Source: DATJPD01 sp036394195
GTDB lineage: Bacteria; Pseudomonadota; Alphaproteobacteria; CACIAM-22H2
NCBI GenBank assembly: GCA_036394195.1
Contig: DASWFO010000189.1
Span: forward strand, 1 to 52,373
Reading direction: 5' to 3'
DNA: 52,373 nt
Shown here piece by piece: positions 23,741 to 31,041 of this stretch. Numbering within the stretch: the stretch's first letter is position 1; each line of letters begins with the position of its first letter. The notes under the pieces were generated by a model, which was given only the letters and a program-made list of their open reading frames with translations, was not told the origin of the DNA and did no database searches. Both the position numbers and the translations under genes were made by a program.

Positions 23741-24025
23741 TCAGCGCGCGCCGGCGCGCTTGGACGGGCGGCCGCGCAAGCTGCGCTTGGCGACGAAATC
23801 CGCCTCCACCACCGAGGGGGCGGCTTTGTCAGTCGGCGGCGCCGACATTGCCGGTTCATCTTTCGCGGGTTCGTCGGGCTTGGCGAATTTCTCGCTATCC
23901 CGCAGCATACGGCCGAAGATATGAATGTCCCGGATGGCGATGTCGATCACCAGCCAGACCAGCCCGCCGGCGAACAACACGAATACGAACAATTCTGGAC
24001 CGGTGAAAAACGGTGTGGTGTCCAT
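23741..24025 (-). CDS. Small single-pass membrane protein, unknown
   Basis: 94 residues starting at MDTTPFFTG (ATG at 24025, preceded by GGAGGGAGTTCAACC). One membrane helix (PELFVFVLFAGGLVWLVIDI) is followed by a charged tail of about 60 residues ending in a basic RSLRGRPSKRAGAR segment. I do not recognise the family. It is convergent with erpA, 54 bp away, and divergent from the HPt gene. Confidence 0.65.
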   Translation of the reverse strand: MDTTPFFTGPELFVFVLFAGGLVWLVIDIAIRDIHIFGRMLRDSEKFAKPDEPAKDEPAMSAPPTDKAAPSVVEADFVAKRSLRGRPSKRAGAR

Positions 24026-24147
24026 GGTTGAACTCCCTCCAGGCCGCGTCGACAACCCGCCACCATCAGACGCCCGCGCCGCAAACGCCGCGTGAAACCG
24101 TTGTTAATCACGCGTAAAATTTCAGGCCGCTGATCGGGTCGCGCCGG

Positions 24148-24597
24148 ATGCCGAAAACAAAGACGAAAACAAAGAAACGACGGCCCTCCGGCCGCAAATT
24201 CACCCCCGCCGCCACGGACCGGCAAACGCCGAAAAAAGCAAAATCGGACGGCGTGCTCGACGGCGAGCTCGTCGCCATGCTCGACGAGATGCTGACCGCC
24301 GACGAGCGCGAGCGGATCCTGAGCCGCGCCGAGGCGCAACTGGCCGTGATCGCCGGCGGGCTACGCGGCGCCTGGAGGCGCGACGATCTGACGGCGGTTC
24401 AGCAGGACGCCCACAAGCTCGCGGGGCTGGCCGGCACCACGGGCTGCATCAGGGTGCTGAAGATCGCGCGCACGATTGAAGCCGCCTGCGGCCGGCTAGA
24501 ACGGAAGGCGGTCGGCAAGCACGTGGTGGACCTGGATGCCGCGCTTCCGGCGGCCATCGAAGCCCTGCGGACCTGGCGCGCCGGCGCCCGCCGCTAG
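24148..24597 (+). CDS. Histidine phosphotransfer (HPt) domain protein
   Basis: 149 residues. A lysine-rich N-terminus (PKTKTKTKKRRPSGRK) precedes a helical bundle with QQDAHKLAGLAGTTGCIRVL; H89 is in the position of the phosphorylated histidine of HPt domains (A-H-x-L-x-G). It has no kinase or receiver domain, so it would shuttle phosphate between a hybrid kinase and a regulator. The OmpR-type regulator gene ends one base after this gene in convergent orientation, and a hybrid kinase lies 2.8 kb away. Confidence 0.82.
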   Translation: MPKTKTKTKKRRPSGRKFTPAATDRQTPKKAKSDGVLDGELVAMLDEMLTADERERILSRAEAQLAVIAGGLRGAWRRDDLTAVQQDAHKLAGLAGTTGCIRVLKIARTIEAACGRLERKAVGKHVVDLDAALPAAIEALRTWRAGARR

Positions 24598-24598
24598 G

Positions 24599-25327
24599 CT
24601 AGCGGTCGGACTTCTTGGCCGGGGCCTTGGCCGGCTCGGCGAATTTGTAGCCGAACCCGGGCATGGTGAGGATGAGCTTGGGCACCTTGGGATCGGCTTC
24701 GATCTTGCGGCGTAGCCGGGCGATCAGCACGTCGACCGTGCGGTCGAAGGGGGCGGACTCACGGCCGGCAATTGCGTCCAGAAGCTGGTCGCGCGTCTGC
24801 GCCCGGCCGGCGCGGCTGGCGAGCACGGCCAGCAGGTCGAATTCCGCGCGCGTCAGGTGGACTTCGCGTCCGCGCGGATCCCAGAGCGAGCGGCTGGTCG
24901 GGTCGAGCTTCCATCCGTTGAAAGAGATCGGGCCGCTGGCTTCGGCAACGACCGCCGGCGCGTGCAGGCGGCGCAATACGGCCTTCACGCGCGCCATGAG
25001 CTCGCGCGGGTTGAACGGCTTGGTGATGTAGTCGTCGGCGCCGAGCTCGAGACCGATGATGCGATCGACGTCATCGGCGCGCGACGTCACCATGATCACC
25101 GCGGGACCGGGCCGCGTTCCGAGCTGGCGCGCCAGGCTGAGACCGTCGGCGTCCGGCAGGTTCAGATCGAGGATCAGCAGATCGAACGACGCGGATTTCA
25201 GCTTGGCGAGCGCACCGGCGGCGTCCGCGGCGGCGGTGACGCGGTACTCCTTGCCCAGCAGCGTGACCAGCATATCGCGGGTCACGGCCTCGTCTTCGAT
25301 AATCAACACCCGCGCCTGGTCGGCCAT
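24599..25327 (-). CDS. OmpR/PhoB-type response regulator
   Basis: 242 residues. The receiver has acidic E11/D12, phospho-acceptor D54 in LLILDLNLPDADG, T81 and K103 in ITKPFNP. The C-terminal winged helix (GWKLDPTSRSLWDPRGREVH, LTRAEFDLLAVLASRAGRAQ, VDVLIARLRRKIEADPKVPK, LILTMPGFGYKF) binds tandem direct repeats in this family. The overall arrangement is close to TorR. No kinase is directly adjacent; the nearby hybrid kinase and HPt protein are candidates. The region upstream carries phased repeats that could be its own sites. Confidence 0.93.
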   Translation of the reverse strand: MADQARVLIIEDEAVTRDMLVTLLGKEYRVTAAADAAGALAKLKSASFDLLILDLNLPDADGLSLARQLGTRPGPAVIMVTSRADDVDRIIGLELGADDYITKPFNPRELMARVKAVLRRLHAPAVVAEASGPISFNGWKLDPTSRSLWDPRGREVHLTRAEFDLLAVLASRAGRAQTRDQLLDAIAGRESAPFDRTVDVLIARLRRKIEADPKVPKLILTMPGFGYKFAEPAKAPAKKSDR

Positions 25328-25390
25328 CTTCTTCTCTCCGAAAACTCGGTCCAGTCTTAGTCCTTGGCCGGGGTCAGGCCAAGGCGGATT

Positions 25391-25430
25391 TTTACATCCT
25401 GTTTACATGCGCTTCACGGACGATTTACAG
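25391..25430. promoter_or_regulatory. 11-bp phased TTTACAT direct repeats, candidate OmpR-type sites
   Basis: TTTACAT occurs at 25391 and 25402, TTTACAG at 25424, and a degraded TTCACGG at 25413, so four heptamers sit in exact 11-bp steps. OmpR/PhoB-family regulators bind direct repeats with 11-bp periodicity. The array lies between the regulator gene (start 25327) and the small gene at 25479 and could control both. Sites are inferred from spacing alone. Confidence 0.55.
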
Positions 25431-25478
25431 CGCCCTGGTCTTATCGAAGCCTCGACATTGGCGGTTTGGGGGCGCCCG

Positions 25479-25670
25479 ATGACCATGAATAAGCAAGCCG
25501 ATCGCGACATCCTGTTTCAGATACTCCTCGACGAGTCCGGGCGCGGTTTGACGCTCATCCAGGGTGCACCGATCCACACGGCGGAAGATTTCCGGCGCGC
25601 CCGGGCCGAGCTGGCGCGCGGCGAACCGGTTGCAGCGGCCCCGCCGGGGAAGCAGGACCGCCGGTCTTGA
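25479..25670 (+). CDS. Small hypothetical protein next to phased repeats
   Basis: 63 residues beginning MTMNKQADRDILFQILLDES and continuing GRGLTLIQGAPIHTAEDFRR and ARAELARGE, then a short basic tail. It has no signal peptide or membrane segment. The ribosome site is weak (GGGGGCGCCCG), and the second ATG (25485) is an alternative start. It starts 48 bp downstream of the TTTACAT array, which makes it a plausible target of the OmpR-type regulator. The family is not recognised. Confidence 0.5.
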   Translation: MTMNKQADRDILFQILLDESGRGLTLIQGAPIHTAEDFRRARAELARGEPVAAAPPGKQDRRS

Positions 25671-25720
25671 GGGCATCCGTGGCTCTGGAGCAGACGACAA
25701 TCCCGTGCGGCGTCAGAATT

Positions 25721-25749
25721 TTTACATTTGGGTTACAACCCTTTCATAC
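25721..25749. promoter_or_regulatory. Second TTTACAT-like phased pair upstream of the 25823 gene
   Basis: TTTACAT (25721-25727) and GTTACAA (25732-25738) are 11 bp apart; a looser TTCATAC falls at 25743 in the same phase. The pair resembles the array at 25391 and lies about 85 bp before the next plus-strand start codon. With only two good units it is weaker than the first array. Confidence 0.4.
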
Positions 25750-25822
25750 GCGGTTGGCAGCGGCACCGTATTCCTGTCGATGATCGCGGGTCGAGTTCGC
25801 CCGCGCGACGACGGAGGGTGTC

Positions 25823-26221
25823 ATGCAAGCATCGCAACAGTCCAAGGTCCGCCGCACACCGTTCGGCGACAGCGAGTTCTGGTCAGCCCGCGCCAACCCG
25901 TTCGACGTGGTGGCCGGGGAGCGGACGTTCTCGCGCCGCCCGCGGCCGCTCTCAGCCGCCAAATTGTCGCGCGTGCAGCCGGAACTGGCGCGCCTCGGCC
26001 TGGGGCCGGAGATGCTCCTGAACTGCGCCCATCGACCCGAGCACATGGAAGACCGGCATCGCGGTATTGGACGGACCACCTGGAGCGTCGTGCGGCTGGC
26101 GGTCGCGGAACTTACGGCGCAGGTTCTGCATGCGGCCCACGTCCTGCAGGCGGCGCATGTCCTGCAAAAGACCCGCCGGATTTCGCGGGTGCACCTTCCC
26201 GCCAGGCGGCGGCGCGCCTAG
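25823..26221 (+). CDS. Hypothetical protein with a duplicated AAHVLQ segment
   Basis: 132 residues. GGAGGGTGTC just before the ATG supports translation. The N-terminal part (RTPFGDSEFWSARANPFDVV) looks soluble; RHRGIGRTTWSVVRLAVAEL leads into an internal repeat, LHAAHVLQAAHVLQKTRRIS, caused by an 18-bp tandem duplication near 26133-26168. It ends in a basic tail (RRRRA). I see no domain. It lies downstream of the second phased-repeat site and convergent with a Bug receptor, six bases from its stop. Confidence 0.45.
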   Translation: MQASQQSKVRRTPFGDSEFWSARANPFDVVAGERTFSRRPRPLSAAKLSRVQPELARLGLGPEMLLNCAHRPEHMEDRHRGIGRTTWSVVRLAVAELTAQVLHAAHVLQAAHVLQKTRRISRVHLPARRRRA

Positions 26222-26226
26222 CACGG

Positions 26227-27210
26227 TTACTGCGGCGTGATGTTGGCCGCCGCGATCACCCGGCGCCACTTCGTGCGTTCCGACTGGATGAAGGTCTCGA
26301 AATCATCCGGCGATCCGCCGACCGTGTCGGCGTCCATTTTCCGGAACATGCCGGCCACCTGGGGCTGGGCCAGGATGCGCGAGATCTGGACGTTGAGCAG
26401 GCGCACGACCTCGCGCGGCGTGGCCCGGGGAGCGACGATGCCGAACCACGCATTGGCGCGATAGTCGGCGAGCGTTTCGCCGATCGTCGGCACGTCGGGG
26501 AGCGAGCCGGCGCGCACCCGGCCGGTGGTGGCCAGCGCCCGGACCTTGCCCTGCTTGATCAACGGCAGCACGGCGGACAGGTTGTGCATGGCGAGGTCGA
26601 CCTTGCCCTCCGCCAGCGCGTCAAGCGACGCTACGAGAGTAGTCCACTCCCGGCTCATCGTGACGTCGATGCCGGCGAGGTTGTCGAACAGCAGCATCGC
26701 CAGAGAATTGGTGCTCGCCACGTCGACGCGGGCATAGGTCAGCTTCGGCTCGCGTTTGGCCAGCGCGATCAGCTCGGAGATGCTGTGCGCCGGAAGGGCC
26801 GGCCGCACCAGCAGCACGTTGTCCATATCGGCGATCAAGGACACCGCGGCAAAGTCCTGCTGCGGGTTGTACGGCAAGTTCTTGTGGATGAACTGGTGGA
26901 ACGTCACCATGCCGGTGGTCGTGAGGAGCAGGCTGTAGCCATCCGGCGGCGCCTTGGCGACATGCGCCGCGGCGCGGATCCCGTCGTTGCCGAGCAGGTC
27001 GACGACCTCGACCGGCTGGCCGATGGCCTGCGACAGCGCCGGTGCCACGATGCGGGCGATCTGACCGCTGGCCCCGGCGGCGGGGTATCCGACGTAGATC
27101 TGCACGGGTTTGGCGGGATAGGGCGCGGCTGCGGCCGCGTCTGGGACCATTGCGGCCAGCGCCCAAAGTGCCAGAACGATGAACGGCCGGCGGCCAGCCC
27201 AACGAGTCAT
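26227..27210 (-). CDS. Bug/TctC-family solute receptor beside a sensor kinase
   Basis: 327 residues with signal peptide (VLALWALAAMVPDAAAA) and mature start APYPAKPVQIYVGYPAAGAS. Other landmarks are KAPPDGYSLLLTTTG, LPAHSISELIALAKREPKL and KWRRVIAAANI. It differs from the pair at 1196-3179: it lacks VPYKG (it has GIDVTMSREWTTLVASLDAL there) and the FYASSGNGT motif. It is divergent from the hybrid kinase with 158 bp between start codons. Bug proteins are known to serve as periplasmic sensors for kinases, as in Bordetella BctC/BctDE, so a receptor role for this kinase is plausible. Confidence 0.9.
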   Translation of the reverse strand: MTRWAGRRPFIVLALWALAAMVPDAAAAAPYPAKPVQIYVGYPAAGASGQIARIVAPALSQAIGQPVEVVDLLGNDGIRAAAHVAKAPPDGYSLLLTTTGMVTFHQFIHKNLPYNPQQDFAAVSLIADMDNVLLVRPALPAHSISELIALAKREPKLTYARVDVASTNSLAMLLFDNLAGIDVTMSREWTTLVASLDALAEGKVDLAMHNLSAVLPLIKQGKVRALATTGRVRAGSLPDVPTIGETLADYRANAWFGIVAPRATPREVVRLLNVQISRILAQPQVAGMFRKMDADTVGGSPDDFETFIQSERTKWRRVIAAANITPQ

Positions 27211-27368
27211 CGCGATCCCACCCCTGTCCCTGTGTTCTGCGCGTTGTGCGTGTTCTGCGGGTCGATCGGGATGTCCCGAGCGCGACTCACGCCCGTGTTT
27301 CTGCCCCCCAACAGCAACAGATTGGCTGGGCTAAATCAACCCGCTCTGTTGATAAGTGTTTCCGGCAG

Positions 27369-30300
27369 ATGACGAGCAAAAGTAGTATGGCCCGCGCGAT
27401 ACAGCCTTTGAGGGCGGCATTGGGGATGGGTCCGGGGCGACAAACCTTCTGGAGCTGGCTGCGGCGGATCGGCGGCCGGGCGCAGATCATCGCGCTGGCG
27501 TCGCTGCTGGTGCTCGGCGCCCAGGCGGCGCTGCTGGTCTACAGCCTCGACCGCGGCTTCGGGATTCTGAGCGAGACGCTGGTCACCACCAGCCGCACCA
27601 CGGCCGCGGTCGACGAGCTCGCGACCGATCTCAATACGGTCAGCGAGAGCATCATCGAGGTGATGGCCGGGCTGCTGACGCCAGCCGATGTCAACCAGTT
27701 CGCGATCGATCGCCCGCAGGTGATCGCGCGCGACTGGCCGGATATCAAACAGCGCGTCGCCGAGTTCACCGACCCGGTGACGGTCCAAAGGGCCGACGAA
27801 GCGATCGCCCGAATGGCGCCCTTCTCCGCGCGCATGGCCGAGGTTCTTCGCCAGGGCGAGCGCCCGGCGCTCGAGCGCCTGCAGCAGGATTGGAACGATC
27901 TGCAGACCCCCTTGGCGCGGCTGATCAACCGCGTTCGCGCGCGCCTCGTCGAGCAAGGCGAGATCGAACGCCGCGACGCCGAGCGGCTCAGCCAGCAAGT
28001 GGGATGGGGCGAAGCCGCGACGCTGGTGTTCGGTCTGCTCGTCCTGGGCGCGACCTGGTACCTGCTGGTGTTTACCATTGCCCGCCCGGTGACCCGCATC
28101 GCCTCGACCATGACGACGCTCGCCGAGGGCCAGCTCGACACGCCGATCCCGGGACGCGACCGGCGTGACGAAATCGGCGAGATGGCTGGCGCCATCGAGA
28201 TTTTCCGCAGTCACGCCGTCGAGCGCGACATGCTGCTGCGCGAGCGCGCCGATGCGGCCGCCCGGCTGGAGCGACTGGTCGAAGAGCGCACCGCCCAGCT
28301 CAAGCAGCGCGGTGCGGTGATCGACGCCACGTTCGAGCACATGGCGCAGGGAATCCTGATGGTCGACCAGGACCTGCGGATTCTCGTCCACAACCGGCAG
28401 TTCGTCGAGCTGTGGGGGCTGTCGCCGGAGATCCTGGCCCGCCACCGCACCATGCCCGAGCTGATCCGCTACACCGCCGAGCGCGGCGACTTCTCCCCCT
28501 CGGCGCCGCGCGACGTGGTCATGGAACGGCTGGCCGCCGTCGGCGCCGGGCGCACGGTCCAGAGCGAGGCGCACCTTCGCAGCGGCCTCGTTCTCGAGAT
28601 CCGCGGCGTGCCGCTGCTCGACGGGGGTTACGTGTTCACCTACACCGACGTGACGGAGCATCGGCGCGCCGAGGATGAGGTGCGCGTCGCCAAGGAGGCC
28701 GCGGAAGCGGCCAACAGCGCCAAATCGTCGTTCCTCGCGACGATGACGCACGAATTACGGACCCCGATGAACGGCGTGCTGGGCATTCTCGAGCTGCTCC
28801 ACCAGACCGAGCTCAACGAAGAGCAGCGCGAGCTGATCGAGGTCATCGGCGGATCCGCCGAGGCGCTGCTGAAGATCATCGACGACATTCTCGATCTGTC
28901 GAAGATCGAGGCCGGCAAGATGGAGATCGAGCGCGTGCCGCTGGCGCCGCTGCCGCTGATCGAGGGAGTGGCCGATACGCTGGCCCCGCATGCGCATCGC
29001 AAGAAGCTGTCATTCAACACCTATGTCGACCAGGCGGTACCGGCCGCGATCCTCGGGGACCCGGTGCGGCTGCGCCAGATCCTGTTCAACCTGATCGGCA
29101 ACGCGATCAAGTTCACCGAAAGCGGCAGCGTCTCCGTTCAGCTGACAACCGAAGACCCGCACACGCTGCGCCTCAACGTCGTCGACACCGGCATCGGCCT
29201 CGACGAGGCGGCGCGCGGCCGCCTGTTTAATCCGTTCATGCAGGCGGACGGCACAACCACGCGCCGGTTCGGCGGCACCGGCCTCGGGCTGTCGATCTGC
29301 CGCCGGCTGGTCGACCTCATGGGCGGAGCCATCGGCGTCGACAGCGAGCCCGGCCGCGGCTCGACGTTCTGGGTCAGATTGCCGGCCGAGCCGGCGACGC
29401 TTCCGTCGACGCCGCAATTCGAGACGCTCGACGGCGTGCGGGTCCTGATCGTCGAGGACGATCCGGTCACCAGCTGGCTGCTGACGCGATATCTCACCTC
29501 GGCCGGGGCCAATGTCGAAACCGCCGGGTCGGCCGAGCGCGCCCTGATCCGCCTGGGCGAGCAGCCGCGGTCGGTCGACGTGACGGTGGTCGATCTCAAG
29601 CTACCCGGCCGCGACGGGTTCGAGTTCCACCTGCGGATGATGGAAGACCCGCGCCTCACCAACGTGAAGGCCGTCCTCCTCACCGCCTACAACGATCCGG
29701 CGCACCGGCGCCGGGCGCTGGCCGCGAATTTCGCCGCCTATCTGACCAAGCCGGTGCGCAAAGCGACCCTGATCCATACCATCGCCGCGGCCGTGGGACG
29801 CGTCTTGCCGCCCGCCGAAAAGAAGCCACGCGCCCTGAAGCCCGGGGCGTCGCCGGCCGGCGGCCGCATCCTGGTCGCCGAGGATCACGAAACCAACCGC
29901 ATCGTGATCACCCGCCAGCTCGCCAGTCTCGGCTATACCGTCGACGTGGCGGGCGACGGCCGCGCCGCCCTCGAGATTCTCGACGCCGCTCCTGGGACCT
30001 ACGACCTCGTGCTCACCGACTGCTACATGCCCGAGATGGACGGCTATGAGCTGGCAGGAGCCATTCGCGAGCGCGAGCGTCAACACGGCCGGTCGCGGCT
30101 CCCGATCGTGGCCCTCACCGCCGCGACGCTGCGCGGCGAAGCCGAACGTTGCTTCGCCGCGGGCATGGACGACTACCTGACCAAGCCGGTGAAGCTGGTC
30201 CAGCTCGACGAGACGCTGCGGCGCTGGCTGCACGGCGAGCCGGCGCAAGCCCCCCGGCCGAGCGAGCCGGCGCCGGCACCCGCGTCGCGGCCGCCCGCCT

Positions 30301-30620
30301 TCGATCTGAACGAGCTGCACGAGGTGCTCGGCTCGTTCGACGAGCGGACGCGGGCGTTCATGCGGCAGTTCGTCGACACCACCCCGCCGCTGATCGAGCG
30401 CATCCGGCGCGCCGTGGCCGAGCGCAATCGCGACGAGGCCCAGCGCACCGGGCACACGGCGAAGGGCGCCGCGCGGTCGGTCATGGCGTCCGAACTTGCG
30501 GACCTGTTCGCGGCCGTCGAGCGCAGCGCCGGCGCCGAGGATTGGCCGGCGGCGGAGGCGCACCTGGCGGAGATCGGCCCGGCGCTCGACCGCGCCCGCA
30601 GCTTTGTTGCGAATGTCTGA
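27369..30620 (+). CDS. Hybrid sensor histidine kinase HAMP-PAS-HK-REC-REC-HPt
   Basis: 1083 residues from the ATG at 27369; MARAIQ at 27387 is an alternative and neither has a clear ribosome site. Order: membrane helix 1 (about 39-59), a periplasmic region of about 150 residues, helix 2 (214-235), HAMP (236-289), PAS (314-430), HisKA with H461 in MTHELRTPMNG, HATPase with NAIKFTESG, DTGIGLDEA and GGTGLGLSIC, receiver 1 (D near 741 in VVDLKLPGRDG), receiver 2 (D near 883 in LTDCYMPEMDG), and an HPt with H near 1028 in GHTAKGAARS. The plan recalls TorS with an extra receiver. It overlaps the next receiver gene by 8 bp. Confidence 0.95.
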   Translation: MTSKSSMARAIQPLRAALGMGPGRQTFWSWLRRIGGRAQIIALASLLVLGAQAALLVYSLDRGFGILSETLVTTSRTTAAVDELATDLNTVSESIIEVMAGLLTPADVNQFAIDRPQVIARDWPDIKQRVAEFTDPVTVQRADEAIARMAPFSARMAEVLRQGERPALERLQQDWNDLQTPLARLINRVRARLVEQGEIERRDAERLSQQVGWGEAATLVFGLLVLGATWYLLVFTIARPVTRIASTMTTLAEGQLDTPIPGRDRRDEIGEMAGAIEIFRSHAVERDMLLRERADAAARLERLVEERTAQLKQRGAVIDATFEHMAQGILMVDQDLRILVHNRQFVELWGLSPEILARHRTMPELIRYTAERGDFSPSAPRDVVMERLAAVGAGRTVQSEAHLRSGLVLEIRGVPLLDGGYVFTYTDVTEHRRAEDEVRVAKEAAEAANSAKSSFLATMTHELRTPMNGVLGILELLHQTELNEEQRELIEVIGGSAEALLKIIDDILDLSKIEAGKMEIERVPLAPLPLIEGVADTLAPHAHRKKLSFNTYVDQAVPAAILGDPVRLRQILFNLIGNAIKFTESGSVSVQLTTEDPHTLRLNVVDTGIGLDEAARGRLFNPFMQADGTTTRRFGGTGLGLSICRRLVDLMGGAIGVDSEPGRGSTFWVRLPAEPATLPSTPQFETLDGVRVLIVEDDPVTSWLLTRYLTSAGANVETAGSAERALIRLGEQPRSVDVTVVDLKLPGRDGFEFHLRMMEDPRLTNVKAVLLTAYNDPAHRRRALAANFAAYLTKPVRKATLIHTIAAAVGRVLPPAEKKPRALKPGASPAGGRILVAEDHETNRIVITRQLASLGYTVDVAGDGRAALEILDAAPGTYDLVLTDCYMPEMDGYELAGAIRERERQHGRSRLPIVALTAATLRGEAERCFAAGMDDYLTKPVKLVQLDETLRRWLHGEPAQAPRPSEPAPAPASRPPAFDLNELHEVLGSFDERTRAFMRQFVDTTPPLIERIRRAVAERNRDEAQRTGHTAKGAARSVMASELADLFAAVERSAGAEDWPAAEAHLAEIGPALDRARSFVANV

Positions 30621-31023
30621 CGTGGCCAGCGTCGACTATCCGCGGCTGAATGTGCTGGTCGTCGAAGACCAGGATATGGTGCGCGAGATCGTCGTCGCGA
30701 TCCTTCGCGCCCTCGGCTGCGAAGGGATCCGTGCGGTGGCAGACGGCGATGCGGCCCTGGCCATGGTGCTCGACGACGCGCCGCACCTGATCCTCTGCGA
30801 TATCAACATGCAGCCGACCGACGGGTTCCAGTTCGTGGAGCAGCTGAAGAGCCGGGGCTTCACCGGCGACAAGCGCATCCCGACGATTTTTCTGACCGCG
30901 CATTCGACCGCCGACATGGTCAAACGCGCCAAACAGGCCGGCGTCGACGCCTACATCGTCAAACCGGTCAAGCGGGCGGTCCTCGAAGAGCGCATCCGGC
31001 AGGTGCTGCATCCCGCGGGATAA
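30613..31023 (+). CDS. Single-domain response regulator paired with the hybrid kinase
   Basis: 136 residues: E18/D19, acceptor D63 in LILCDINMQPTDG, T95 and K117 in YIVKPVKR. It has no output domain. Its ATG overlaps the kinase stop by 8 bp, so the two are translationally coupled and probably exchange phosphate. It could act as a phosphate sink, a CheY-like effector, or a link to the OmpR-type regulator through an HPt. It ends 18 bp before the heparinase-like gene. Confidence 0.92.
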   Translation: MSDVASVDYPRLNVLVVEDQDMVREIVVAILRALGCEGIRAVADGDAALAMVLDDAPHLILCDINMQPTDGFQFVEQLKSRGFTGDKRIPTIFLTAHSTADMVKRAKQAGVDAYIVKPVKRAVLEERIRQVLHPAG

Positions 31024-31041
31024 CATGGTCCGGGGGGACCC

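Noticed and set aside
27232..27259. Direct repeat GTGTTCTGCG before the hybrid kinase
   Set aside because: Two copies 18 bp apart are not in an OmpR-like 11-bp phase and may be chance in this repetitive leader.
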